NCBI GenBank assembly: GCA_005881235.1
Contig: VBEQ01000172.1
Location: forward strand, 1-17,436
DNA from: Chloroflexota bacterium
GTDB taxonomy: Bacteria; Chloroflexota; Dormibacteria; CF-121
Length of the DNA stretch: 17,436 bases
Reading direction: 5' to 3'
Under the pieces are notes generated by a model, which ran no database searches, was not told where the DNA came from, and worked only from the letters and a program-made list of their open reading frames with translations. The position numbers and the translations under genes are program-made. The first letter of the stretch is position 1. Each line of letters begins with the position of its first letter. Shown in pieces: positions 1-7,235 of this stretch.

Positions 1-7
1 ACAGTAG

Positions 8-112
8 GAGGCGTTTCTGGCCTCACTATCGGCCTTGGAACGTCGCGCCCTTGCGGAGATGCTCAACCGCGTCTATACCAACCAGGCAGAGGTTCACTCT
101 GCCGAACGTTGA
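8..112 (+). pseudogene. C-terminal tail of a possible MarR-like regulator (edge fragment)
   Basis: The frame ending at the TGA at 110-112 reads EAFLASLSALERRALAEMLN and then about 15 more residues. The pattern of a short loop (LSALERRAL) followed by an amphipathic helix resembles the end of MarR-family regulators, which often finish with a stretch like FLAPLSxxERxxLxxLLxRL. The same frame has a TAG at 5-7, only one codon upstream, so in this reading the gene is either frameshifted right at the window edge or the resemblance is accidental. Dropping one G at 7-8 would join the upstream frame in a plausible way. Only about 35 residues are visible, so family and integrity are both uncertain. Confidence 0.3.
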
Positions 113-183
113 TTGCCACGCCGGCCGCGGTAGGGCCGGTCTCGCGAGCTGTTAAGAAGCGATCAAGGCTTCGTCCAGTCGCG

Positions 184-211
184 CGATCATCTGAATGAGG
201 GCAGATGATCG
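184..211. repeat. Perfect 10-bp inverted repeat, 8-nt loop
   Basis: CGATCATCTG (184-193) is the exact reverse complement of CAGATGATCG (202-211), separated by eight bases. It lies between the end of the plus-strand fragment (112) and the end of the minus-strand PPOX gene (294), where a bidirectional terminator would be expected. There is no T-run on either side and the stem is only half G/C. It could therefore also be a protein-binding palindrome or a chance repeat. Confidence 0.5.
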
Positions 212-293
212 AGACCATCGGACGAATGCTTAACCTTGCCTAACAGGTACTGCCCGAGGCGGCGAACCGCCTGGCCTGATTCGTGAAACGCAA

Positions 294-775
294 CTACTTG
301 TGCCGAGGCTGCAACTCCTCAACGGCTTGGGGAAGCGTCGTCTCGAAGTCGAGGAGCTTTGCCCATTCGGGCATGATGCTGATTCGCGCCATTCGTGGGT
401 ATAAGCCGCGAACCTGCGCGTCGAACCCATCCCACTCCTTTCGGGGAACGTACTTGTGCGAAGCCTCGAGGTAGTCGTCCGGGACGCCATCGACGATCTC
501 CATGGTTGCCGTGCCCCGAACGAGCAAGATTCGTGGCGGCTGGGTTTGAGTGTCAATGGTGAGGGCGACCCTGGGATTAGATCCGAGGCTCCGCACTTTC
601 GGCGCGTTGTCCGGAGTGCACACCACGAACTTCCCCCTTTCCAAACATAGCCAGTCGGGATCACGCGCGGATATCCATCTCGGCCGATGTAGGCCAGGTG
701 AGCCAGAGGAGAGGAGCGCAATAACTCCTGCGCCAGCGGTGTCGCCAGGACCGTGCTTGCCGATTCCCTATCCAT
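294..775 (-). pseudogene. PPOX-family (pyridoxamine 5'-phosphate oxidase-like, possibly F420/FMN) protein, frameshifted
   Basis: The N-terminal part reads from the ATG at 773-775 and contains SSPLAHLAYIGRDGYPRVIP, the first beta strands of the split-barrel PPOX fold. The C-terminal part is in another frame and reads GKFVVCTPDNAPKVRSLGSN, then PRVALTIDTQ and a tail ending at the TAG at 294-296. The two frames join if the run of five C at 633-637 (five G on the coding strand) had one more base. The repaired protein would be about 160 residues with the segment VWKGGKFVV, the normal length for small PPOX or F420-dependent reductases. Proteins of this fold bind FMN or F420 and act on small molecules; the substrate cannot be read here. 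A homopolymer indel can be a sequencing error or a true inactivating mutation. Confidence 0.8.
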
Positions 776-782
776 ACCTCTG

Positions 783-1486
783 AGCCTACCGATTAGTTTC
801 GAGGTTCGGGCGTTCGTAAGGTAGGAATGAACGGCTTAGGTCGGAGGTTGGGATCGGATTGAATATCTCTGACGGGAACGACTGGGGTTCGCGAATTGGG
901 GCGCCGCCCAGGAGATTCGCACAGTCGATCTGCAAAGGCACATGTTCCCGCATGGTAACTGCTGTGGCGACTGCCTGGCGCCGGACTTTAACTCAACTTC
1001 GCCTCGACATCAATGGAGCTCATCCCGCACTAGTTCTCTTCTTTAACTCTTCCTCTACTCGTCCACTACAGCATTTCCAGTTCGGATCTCCCAAATCCGC
1101 CTCATTTTCATGCTTTAGATCCCGGAATTTCAATTCGACTTGAACTGAACTCCCATTCCTCTTCAACCCGTCATTAACGGAACCCTGTTTCTGAAAATGC
1201 CGTAGCCCCTGGCTAGGAAATGCCGCGACCTCGCCGCCGCTTCTGTGCCCGCTCTTCGGCAGGCTGGCGACGGTGAAGCGCCGACATGTTCAGCGAGTTG
1301 CTGACTAGTAGCTCTATCAACCAAATCCTGCATGAGCTCGTAGAACCAGATCGCTACGCCCAGGCGTTGCGCGAGATGTTCGATTGGTCGCTCTACGTAG
1401 ATCCTGCCCGCCCCCGGCAATCTGATTAGGGCGACCTCAGACCGGGTCAGGCTCCTCGTCTTCCCCCCGCGACTGCTCCCAAGACT
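783..1486. other. AT-richer stretch without a convincing gene
   Basis: No ORF here has a plausible start, ribosome site and protein-like composition. The part around 1021-1150 is pyrimidine-rich on the plus strand and AT-rich compared with the flanks (26 of 60 bases G/C in 1081-1140). A plus-strand open frame at 859-1143 has a low-complexity, arginine/serine-rich translation with no domain. The right part, 1163-1486, contains the in-frame extension described separately. The stretch may be a degraded insertion or simply intergenic DNA. Confidence 0.5.
1163..1486 (-). pseudogene. Open frame directly after the stop of the 1487-2176 ORF, same frame
   Basis: Reading on past the TGA that ends the upstream ORF, the same frame stays open for about 107 codons. 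It includes a helical-looking segment, RPIEHLAQRLGVAIWFYELM followed by QDLVDRATSQQLAEHVG, before a compositionally poor end. A TTG at 1418-1420 could serve as a start, but no ribosome-binding site is seen. It may be the C-terminal part of a longer protein split by a nonsense mutation, a separate small gene, or noise. No family is recognised. Confidence 0.25.
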
Positions 1487-2176
1487 TCAATGCGGCGGCT
1501 CCCCAAGGATGATCGCATACCCGTCGCCCTGTGTTCCTGCCCACTCAACAAGGCTTTGTACGTCTGCGTCGGACAGCATCTGTCGAATTTTCCGCCAAAA
1601 GCCTCGCTGAAGCTGCCATTGGTAAATGCGCTCGAGGTTTGACAACGCCACATAATCGTCGTATTCACGATCATCGGGGGTCCGTCCCTCAATGGGAAGT
1701 AATTCCTGATTGCCGAGCGATGGTGGCATACGCTGATCCAAGTAACCTCGCACGGCACCCTGAATTGAATCGATATCCAAATTTGGAGGTAGGCGCTCGG
1801 GTTGCTGGTCGATAATCCGGAAGATCGACTCCCACAAACCGGCCGACTGCATGTCAGGAAAATCCGGCATGCCCTTTGAAACCAGATCCGTGAGCGTCGC
1901 CGTTACACCGGTCGGAAGGCGGCGTGAAACCTCATCGCGAAACTGCCGCCCGAGCTCTTCCAAGCTGACTCCGTGACTACTCTGCGAACCCAGGTCACCA
2001 GCATTTAGTCGGGGGAGCTCTTTGGCAATTCGCCTCAGCTGCATTGCGTCTTGGAGACTAACGCCAAGTAGCGGTAGGAACGGCGTCAAAGAGTCTCGTT
2101 GGACAATCGCAAGCAACCTCGCCCACCGCTCGTTTTCACTCGGATAGCTGCCTGGAAGCTGCGTGAGACTGCTCAC
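1487..2176 (-). CDS. Hypothetical protein, 229 aa, unrecognised
   Basis: The translation is protein-like: mixed charge, several predicted helices, no signal peptide and no membrane segment. It includes VSLEELGRQFRDEVSRRLP at about residues 70-88 and a Trp/Tyr-rich stretch LERIYQWQLQRGFWRKIRQM at about 182-201. No catalytic motif or known domain is recognised. The GTG at 2174-2176 is the only reasonable start in reach. It has no Shine-Dalgarno sequence, and the frame stays open further upstream, so the true start is uncertain. Base composition is lower in G/C than in the flanking genes (about half G/C at 1681-1740), which hints at a different origin. The TGA stop is followed by more open sequence in the same frame. 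Confidence 0.55.
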   Translation of the reverse strand: MSSLTQLPGSYPSENERWARLLAIVQRDSLTPFLPLLGVSLQDAMQLRRIAKELPRLNAGDLGSQSSHGVSLEELGRQFRDEVSRRLPTGVTATLTDLVSKGMPDFPDMQSAGLWESIFRIIDQQPERLPPNLDIDSIQGAVRGYLDQRMPPSLGNQELLPIEGRTPDDREYDDYVALSNLERIYQWQLQRGFWRKIRQMLSDADVQSLVEWAGTQGDGYAIILGEPPH

Positions 2177-2178
2177 GC
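2161..2178. repeat. Perfect 7-bp inverted repeat over the start of the 229-aa ORF
   Basis: GCGTGAG (2161-2167) and CTCACGC (2172-2178) are exact reverse complements separated by ACTG. The right arm contains the GTG start codon (2174-2176, minus) of the neighbouring ORF. In RNA this would fold into a tight hairpin over the initiation site; in DNA it could be a binding palindrome. It may also be coincidental. Confidence 0.4.
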
Positions 2179-2231
2179 CATTAAGGCATGCACAATATCG
2201 GCTCTCGTTCGCAGACCTGGGGTTTTGACGA

Positions 2232-2254
2232 GGAGGCGGTCAGTTACCGCCTCC
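2232..2254 (-). terminator. Hairpin terminator candidate after the secreted-protein gene
   Basis: GGAGGCGGT (2232-2240) pairs perfectly with ACCGCCTCC (2246-2254) around a 5-nt loop. It lies 12 nt past the TAA (2267-2269) of the minus-strand secreted protein, as expected for a terminator. The minus-strand continuation is TCGTCAAAACC, so there is no good U-tract. Termination may be weak or factor-dependent. Confidence 0.6.
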
Positions 2255-2266
2255 CCATTTGCCGTA

Positions 2267-2758
2267 TTAGCCGCAGCTGAACTTGTCGAAACTTACGACG
2301 ATCGTGGGATTGGTCAGCGGATTCAAGATGGTGATGTGGGCGACGTCGTGGAAGCTGAGCGTCGAGCCGTCAGACCCTGTGCCCCTCAGGCTAAAGGTCG
2401 CGGTGGTGGTGAAGTTCCTCAGATTTTCGTTGTCGCCGTCCCAGGTCGTGAACTTCCCGCTGAAGCTTGGCTGGCTCGGATCAGCCGGGGCGAAAGCGAA
2501 CTCACCGGTGGCCGTGAAGGTCTCCCAACCCGTGCCGGCGCCCACCCCCGAGGTCAGGAACGTGGCATGGGCGACACCGTTGTAGGTGATCGTGACTATG
2601 CCCGGCGCCCCCGTGCATGGGTTTGAGCTTGGCATTGTCTGCACGGCGTTGTGGAAGGTTTGCGTGAAGTTCACCGCGCCGGCACCATTAGCCGAGACAG
2701 GCAACGATAGGGCGAAGAATGCGGCGGCACACGCGGTGATGGACAGAAGCTTCCTCAT
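2267..2758 (-). CDS. Secreted hypothetical protein, 163 aa
   Basis: The N-terminus is a clear Sec signal peptide: MRKLL, a hydrophobic core through ACAAAFFALSLPV, and a likely cut after SANGA at about residue 25. The mature part is rich in Thr, Ser, Phe and Gly, with alternating hydrophobics typical of a beta-sandwich. It has two cysteines (NPCTG near residue 48 and FSCG at the C-terminus) that could form a disulfide. Segments such as VNFTQTFHNAV and FSGKFTTWDGDNEN look familiar from secreted proteins of unknown function in GC-rich Terrabacteria; that is recollection, not a search. The ATG at 2756-2758 is preceded by GGGAGGAA at good spacing, which fixes the start. It is a single-gene unit with its own terminator candidate and a 450-bp upstream gap. 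Confidence 0.85.
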   Translation of the reverse strand: MRKLLSITACAAAFFALSLPVSANGAGAVNFTQTFHNAVQTMPSSNPCTGAPGIVTITYNGVAHATFLTSGVGAGTGWETFTATGEFAFAPADPSQPSFSGKFTTWDGDNENLRNFTTTATFSLRGTGSDGSTLSFHDVAHITILNPLTNPTIVVSFDKFSCG

Positions 2759-3214
2759 ATTTCCTCCCGACTGACTGAATTGATTGAAATGGACCCGCGG
2801 ACCGGGCGAGCAGCGATGCTACGCGCTGCGGCCAGCCTACACTCGGCGTCCAAACAATTCAAGGGCGCGGGATCGCAAGAGGCTAAGTCGCCCGCTCCCC
2901 GAAAAACCTGTCGCGGTTTGAGGCCGGCTCCGCCGGCGTCGCCTACGGCGTTGCCTTTAAGCACGGCTCTCCATCAGGTGGCATCCCTGGGGCGCACCGA
3001 GCCGCTCCCATACAGATGTTCCGACTATGCGGACGTCGGGGGCCAAAACCGCAGGCAGCGGAACCGTAGCCTCTGAGGAGGTTGGCCCGTAGGTTACGTC
3101 CAGAGATAAACACGGCACCGCGTAAGCCATCGCAGCGGTCATTGGCGACAGCCAATCTGTGCCCCCATAAGTACGACATATCGAAACCGGGCGTCGGACT
3201 GATACCAGCGGTGG
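2759..3214. other. Gene-free gap with several short hairpins
   Basis: No protein-like ORF is seen in either strand. Short perfect hairpins occur at 2904-2919 (AAACC/GGTTT, 6-nt loop), 2923-2937 (GCCGGC/GCCGGC, 3-nt loop) and 3141-3156 (ATTGGC/GCCAAT, GACA loop). The last lies about 60 nt beyond the tRNA-Ser 3' end and could mark the end of the tRNA transcript, though it lacks a U-tract. The region must also contain the promoter of the secreted-protein gene; no convincing -35/-10 pair was found. Confidence 0.5.
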
Positions 3215-3307
3215 TGGCGGAGCGGGCGAGATTCGAACTCGCGAACGGGGTACGCCCGTTACGGCATTTCCAGTGCCGCGCCCTCGACCAGACTAGGCGA
3301 CCGCTCC
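3215..3307 (-). tRNA. tRNA-Ser, anticodon GGA
   Basis: On the minus strand the acceptor arms GGAGCGG and CCGCTCC pair over 7 bp, followed by discriminator G (3218) and an encoded CCA (3217-3215). The anticodon stem-loop is CGGCA-CTGGAAA-TGCCG with anticodon GGA at 3271-3269, decoding UCC/UCU. There is a long variable arm (AACGGG/CCCGTT, 5-nt loop), diagnostic of a class II tRNA. The T arm is GCGAG-TTCGAAT-CTCGC. Total length is 93 nt with CCA. The 5' end is only 14 bp from the stop of the GH15 gene on the same strand. Confidence 0.97.
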
Positions 3308-3321
3308 GCAGCGAGTCGATT

Positions 3322-5141
3322 CTATCGGCCGTCCCGACGGCCGGAGCGCCGGCCCTTGCCGGAAGGCCGGCCTTCGAGGTTGAGTGCGGCGTTGATCACC
3401 GAAAGGTGGGTCAGAGCCTGAGGGAAGTTACCCAGCAGCTCGCCCGTCTCTGGATCGAATTCCTCAGCGAACAGCCCGAGATCGTTTGCGGACTCGGTCA
3501 CGCGGCTGAAGAGGGCTTCCGCCTCGTCACGCCGGCCCATCTGGGCCAGGACGTTGACGAGCCACAGCGTGCAGATGATGAAAACGCCCTCGGGCTGGTG
3601 GAACTCTGACTTTTCCGGGATGTACCGGTAGAGGAACCCCTTGTAGCTGAGCTTCTCCTGCAGCACCTTCACGGTCGAAACCACGCGCGGATCGGTCGCT
3701 GGGAGCATCTCGTACATCGCAACGGCCAGGGCCGTCGCATCGAGGTCCGTGTGACCGAGCGCCTGGGTGAAGGCGCCGATCTCCGAGTCGTAGCCAAGCT
3801 CGAGCACCTGGCGCTTGATGGTCTCGCGGGTTCGCCTGACGGCGGCCCGGCGGACCTTGCCCATGCGCAGCGCCGGATCGAGCCGCAACGCGCGGTCGAG
3901 CCCAACCCAGAGCATCACCTGCGAGTAGAGGTAGCGGCGCGGCCGACGCCGCGACTCCCAAATGCCGGAGTCTTCCATCTGCCAGTGCTCGAGGATGTAA
4001 TCCACGACGCTCAGCAAAATCGCACGTCGCGGCTTGGGCAGCTGCTTCCTCGATTGCCACGCCGTGTAGGCGGTCTGGATGAGCTCGCCGTAGATGTCGA
4101 GCTGCACCTGTTCGACGGCCGCGTTACCAATCCGGACCGGCTTCGATCCGTTGTAGCCCTCCAGGTCGTTGAGCACAAACTCGGGCACGCGGTCTTCGGC
4201 GTCGATCGTGTACATGATCTGGAAGTGCTCAGGGTGACGATCATGGGCCGCGCGGACCCAGCGCAAGAAGCCATCCACTTCGTCCTCAAACCCGAGTTGA
4301 TGGAGCGCGTTCACCAGGTCGGCGGTGTCGCGGACCCACGTATAGCGGTAGACGTCGTAGGCGCCGCGACGAAGGCGCCGGTCGGCAGGTACTGCATCAG
4401 CTTCAGTGCCAACGCCGATCGGTGCAGCGGCTCGTCGAACCGTCCCTGATAGGTCGACGACCGTAGCCAGTCAACCCAGTAGTCGTCCGTCTGATGAAGG
4501 TAGGTATGAGCCTCCTCCATCGATATCGGCGCCGGACGCTTGCCGCCCCGCTCCGTGTGATGGAGCATTATGGCGGCGCGCTGACCCGGCATCACGCGTC
4601 CGGTGACGGTGGCGACACCATCGTCCAGGCGGAGCGCCGCGCCGTCCGGATACTGGAGGAAGACGGCGCCATCTGTGCCCTCGGCGACGAGCATCCCGGG
4701 CCGGATGGGTGATAGGGCCGGCACCTGGCGGCCGTAATCGAAGCGGGGCTTGAACGTGAGTTGCCACGCTGTCGAGCCGGCGACCGGCTGCACCATGCGG
4801 ATCAAGCGCAGCGACTCAGGTGGTTTCACGCGCTTGCTCTTCGGGGTGATCGGCATCCAGTCGACCACGCGCATGCGCGCGTGGCCGCTCCTCCAGACCG
4901 TTTGGATCACGTTCGAGTCGCGCCGGTACTGCCGGTAGTCGAGGGCACCGCCCACCGGCCGAAGCTCGAGGTAGCCGCCTTTGTCCCAATCGAGCAGGCG
5001 GCCGAAGATCCAGGGGCTGTCGAAGCGCGGCAGGCACATCCAGTCGATCGATCCCTGTTTGCTGAGCAGCGCCGCCGAGCGCAGGTCGCCGAGCATGCCG
5101 TAGTCGGCGATCGGTGGATAGCGGACGTCGCGGTCGCTCAT
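3322..5141 (-). pseudogene. GH15 glucoamylase/trehalase-type glycoside hydrolase, broken by an internal deletion
   Basis: Two open frames together cover a full GH15 protein of about 600 residues. Frame one (4311-5141, 276 aa) has the N-terminal domain with GSIDWMCLPRFDSP at residues 30-43 and runs to LPTGAFVAAPTT. Frame two (3322-4338) resumes with YRYTWVRDTADLVNALHQLG. It carries the general-acid motif GIWESR (Glu at residue 120 counted from the GTG at 4314) and the base region LGLFAEEFDPETGELLGNFP. The expected piece between them, roughly SLPEExGGxRNWD, is missing and the frame changes at about 4350-4358. Intact members hydrolyse alpha-glucosidic bonds of maltooligosaccharides or trehalose in the cytoplasm. 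The ATG at 5141 has AGGA about 10 nt upstream and follows the 59-aa gene by 25 bp. The GTG at 4314 overlaps the stop TGA, but lies inside the catalytic domain and is unlikely to be a natural start. Confidence 0.85.
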
Positions 5142-5166
5142 TCAAGCATGTCCTGGCTCGCCGGAA

Positions 5167-5346
5167 TCAGACTCGAGGCGGCTCGTGGAACACCGCGCGG
5201 CCGACGCCGAAGCCGATCAGGCCGAGCACCCCGATCACGACCAGCGGAAACCCCAGATGGATGCCAACCAGCGTGAGGCTGATCAGGATTCCCAGCAGGG
5301 TGACACAGCCGCTGCAACCCAGACCGAAGTTCATCAGGCTCCGCAT
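5167..5346 (-). CDS. Small integral membrane protein, 59 aa
   Basis: The frame runs from the ATG at 5344-5346 to the TGA at 5167-5169. It encodes two hydrophobic segments: about residues 11-30 (GCSGCVTLLGILISLTLVG) and 33-50 (FPLVVIGVLGLIGFGVG). Both are rich in Gly and Leu, with a short polar C-terminal tail, FHEPPRV. Two cysteines (11 and 14) sit at the head of the first segment. AAGG lies about 8 nt upstream of the start; a second ATG at codon 5 is an alternative. The gene sits 59 bp after the PsiE-family gene and 25 bp before the GH15 gene on the same strand, so co-transcription is likely. Function is unknown. The length is short, but composition, spacing and codon use support a real gene. 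Confidence 0.75.
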   Translation of the reverse strand: MRSLMNFGLGCSGCVTLLGILISLTLVGIHLGFPLVVIGVLGLIGFGVGRAVFHEPPRV

Positions 5347-5405
5347 CGCGACTACCTTACTTTGGCCAGTGTCTCAACCCCGGTCACCCTTGACGGCCAT
5401 GAGGT

Positions 5406-5909
5406 CTACTCCGCGGCAGCGGCGCGGCTTCCGTAAAAGCGGTGCCATAGAACGAGGGACAGCGTCATCCCGAGGACGAGGGCCAGCAAGATGCTGATCT
5501 CAATACCCTGCGGGTTCCACTTGAAGTTACCGTTCGGTTCGGCTACCTGGGCGGTGATGACCAGCAGCCGGCGAACGCCGGCGATCAACCCCACGATCAG
5601 AAACGGTTCAACGACCAGTTTGCGCTCCTGGATCGTGACGCGAACGGTGTGCAGGAGCTCCGCGATGATGAACAATACGAGGCCCTTGTCGAGCACGAAC
5701 GTCACGACTTCCTGAGGGGAGGTGGCCTTGTGGAGTTCATCGCCCATCCGGGTGACGACGCTCCAGACCACGAAGATCCCGGCCACGACCAGAAGGCCCG
5801 CCACCAACACGTGAATCGCATCTTCGATGAAATCGAACGCCCGCGCGACGACATCATGCGGGCGCCCGCGAGGGCTCTTCAGCGCGTAGCCGGCGTCCTT
5901 TCTGGCCAT
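5406..5909 (-). CDS. PsiE-family (phosphate-starvation-inducible E) membrane protein
   Basis: This 167-residue protein has four hydrophobic segments at about 31-53, 70-88, 99-120 and 138-156. It carries features of the PsiE family: the helix LDKGLVLFIIAELLHTV, then VRVTIQERKLVVEPFLIVGLIAGVR with charged residues between membrane helices. E. coli PsiE is induced by phosphate starvation, but its molecular function is not established, so no activity is claimed here. The soluble N-terminal part of about 25 residues is basic. The start ATG has no strong Shine-Dalgarno sequence. It lies 54 bp after the sigma-factor stop and 59 bp before the small membrane protein, in a run of minus-strand genes that is probably one transcript from the ECF42 promoter candidate. 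Confidence 0.85.
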   Translation of the reverse strand: MARKDAGYALKSPRGRPHDVVARAFDFIEDAIHVLVAGLLVVAGIFVVWSVVTRMGDELHKATSPQEVVTFVLDKGLVLFIIAELLHTVRVTIQERKLVVEPFLIVGLIAGVRRLLVITAQVAEPNGNFKWNPQGIEISILLALVLGMTLSLVLWHRFYGSRAAAAE

Positions 5910-5963
5910 TCGCGTACCGTTTTCATCGTAGACGAGCGTCGGACGGCGAAGGAACTCGATCGA

Positions 5964-7235
5964 TCAGCCGAGGCGCCGCTGCAGCAGGGTCCGCTCGGCC
6001 GGATTGGCGGTCAGCTCGAGCGCTCGGGCGAGTGCCGCTCGGCTCTCGGCGACGCGGCCGAGATCCCTGAGCAGCTCGGCGCGCGTCGCGTGGAAGAGGT
6101 AGTAGTCATCCAGCACCTCTTGTAAGGCATCAACCTCGGGTAGGGCCGACGCCGCCCCCTCGAGGTAGCGGTGCGCAATAGCGCGGTTGAGTTGGACGAT
6201 CGGCGAGGGCATCAGCTCGAGAAGGACGTCGTAGAGCGCGACGATTTGGTGCCAGTCCGTCGCCTCCCAGGACCTCGCTTCCGCGTGACATGCCGCGATC
6301 GCCGCCTGGAGCTGGTACGGCCCGGACCGCCGCAGCGCGGCGGCGCGTTGCAGGACCACAAGCGCCGTGGCGATCCGCTCCCGGTCCCATTTGCTACGGT
6401 CCTGGTCCTGGAGCAGAACCAGGTTGCCTTCCACGTCGAAACGGCTATCCGCGCGCGCCAGGTGCAGCCGCATCAGCGCGAGCAGCCCTAGTGCTTCTGG
6501 CTCCTCTGGCATCAGCCGCACCATCAGCCCAGCGAGCCAGACGGCGTCCTCGGCGAGGTCCCGGCGCGATGCCCGCTCTCCTGCTGTCGCGAGGTAGCCC
6601 TCATTGAACATCAGGTAGAGCACCGCGAGAACTTCCTCGAGGCGTTCTCCCATGTCCCGCTCGGCGGGGACGCGGTACGGAATCCTCGCCTCCACGATCT
6701 TGCGCTTCGCCCGCACGATGCGCTGGGCGATGGTCGCCTCGCTCGTGATGAAGGCGCGCGCAATCTCAATCGTGGTCAGGCCGGCAACCGCCCGCAGCGT
6801 GAGCGCCACCTGTGCCTCGCGAGACAACGCGGGATGGCAGCAGGTAAATATCAGGCGAAGCCGGTCGTCACCTTCCGCCGTGTCATCCCTCATTGATGCT
6901 CCCTCGAGCAGTGCGAGCTTTTCGCGATAGCGCGCCTGACGTCGGAACTGGTCGATGGCCTTCCGCCGCGCTGTGGTCAACAGCCAGGCCCCGGGCTTGT
7001 CCGGAATGCCCTCTTTCGGCCAGTGCTCGACCGCCTCGAGCAGCGCCTCCTGGACGAGCTCCTCGGCCAGGTCGAAATCGCCCAACGCCCGGACCAACGC
7101 CGCGGTCAACCGGCCGGTTTCGTCTCGAAACACAGTGGTCAAGGCGGCGTCGGTCGCGGGCCCGTTGTGCGTTATCGCTGCGGCTCGCCTCGATCGACCA
7201 CCGGACGGACCTCCACCAGCCCACCCGTCGGCCAC
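5964..7235 (-). CDS. ECF42-type RNA polymerase sigma factor with C-terminal TPR-like extension
   Basis: Sigma region 2 spans about residues 36-100 (DFDLAEELVQEALLEAVEHW, then PGAWLLTTARRKAIDQFRRQ). A conserved linker RLIFTCCHPALS lies at 127-138, and region 4 at about 138-183 has the helix-turn-helix LTTIEIARAFITSEATIAQR. The remaining 240 residues form a helical repeat-like extension (YLMFNEGYLATAG, QLNRAIAHRYLEG, FHATRAELLRDLGR), the hallmark of the ECF42 group. In that group the extension is known to matter for activity, and the partner gene is a DGPF protein, found here directly upstream. The GTG at 7235 lies inside the DGPF gene (64-bp overlap). The conserved part begins near residue 28, so the true start may differ, but no ATG or GTG lies closer. 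It probably autoregulates the operon. No anti-sigma factor is seen. Confidence 0.92.
   Translation of the reverse strand: MADGWAGGGPSGGRSRRAAAITHNGPATDAALTTVFRDETGRLTAALVRALGDFDLAEELVQEALLEAVEHWPKEGIPDKPGAWLLTTARRKAIDQFRRQARYREKLALLEGASMRDDTAEGDDRLRLIFTCCHPALSREAQVALTLRAVAGLTTIEIARAFITSEATIAQRIVRAKRKIVEARIPYRVPAERDMGERLEEVLAVLYLMFNEGYLATAGERASRRDLAEDAVWLAGLMVRLMPEEPEALGLLALMRLHLARADSRFDVEGNLVLLQDQDRSKWDRERIATALVVLQRAAALRRSGPYQLQAAIAACHAEARSWEATDWHQIVALYDVLLELMPSPIVQLNRAIAHRYLEGAASALPEVDALQEVLDDYYLFHATRAELLRDLGRVAESRAALARALELTANPAERTLLQRRLG

Noticed and set aside
1069..1080. GCATTTCCAG at 1071-1080 repeats part of the tRNA-Ser gene (attachment-site idea)
   Set aside because: Only 10 bases match, flanks differ at once, and no integrase gene is present; chance is sufficient.
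859..1143. 94-aa plus-strand ORF in the AT-richer stretch
   Set aside because: It has no ribosome site, a random-looking composition and no family resemblance.
4311..4314. GTGA overlap suggesting two separate GH15 genes (276 and 330 aa)
   Set aside because: The junction lies inside the catalytic domain, and YRYTWVRDTADLV upstream of the GTG is conserved GH15 sequence. A broken single gene explains it better than two coupled genes.
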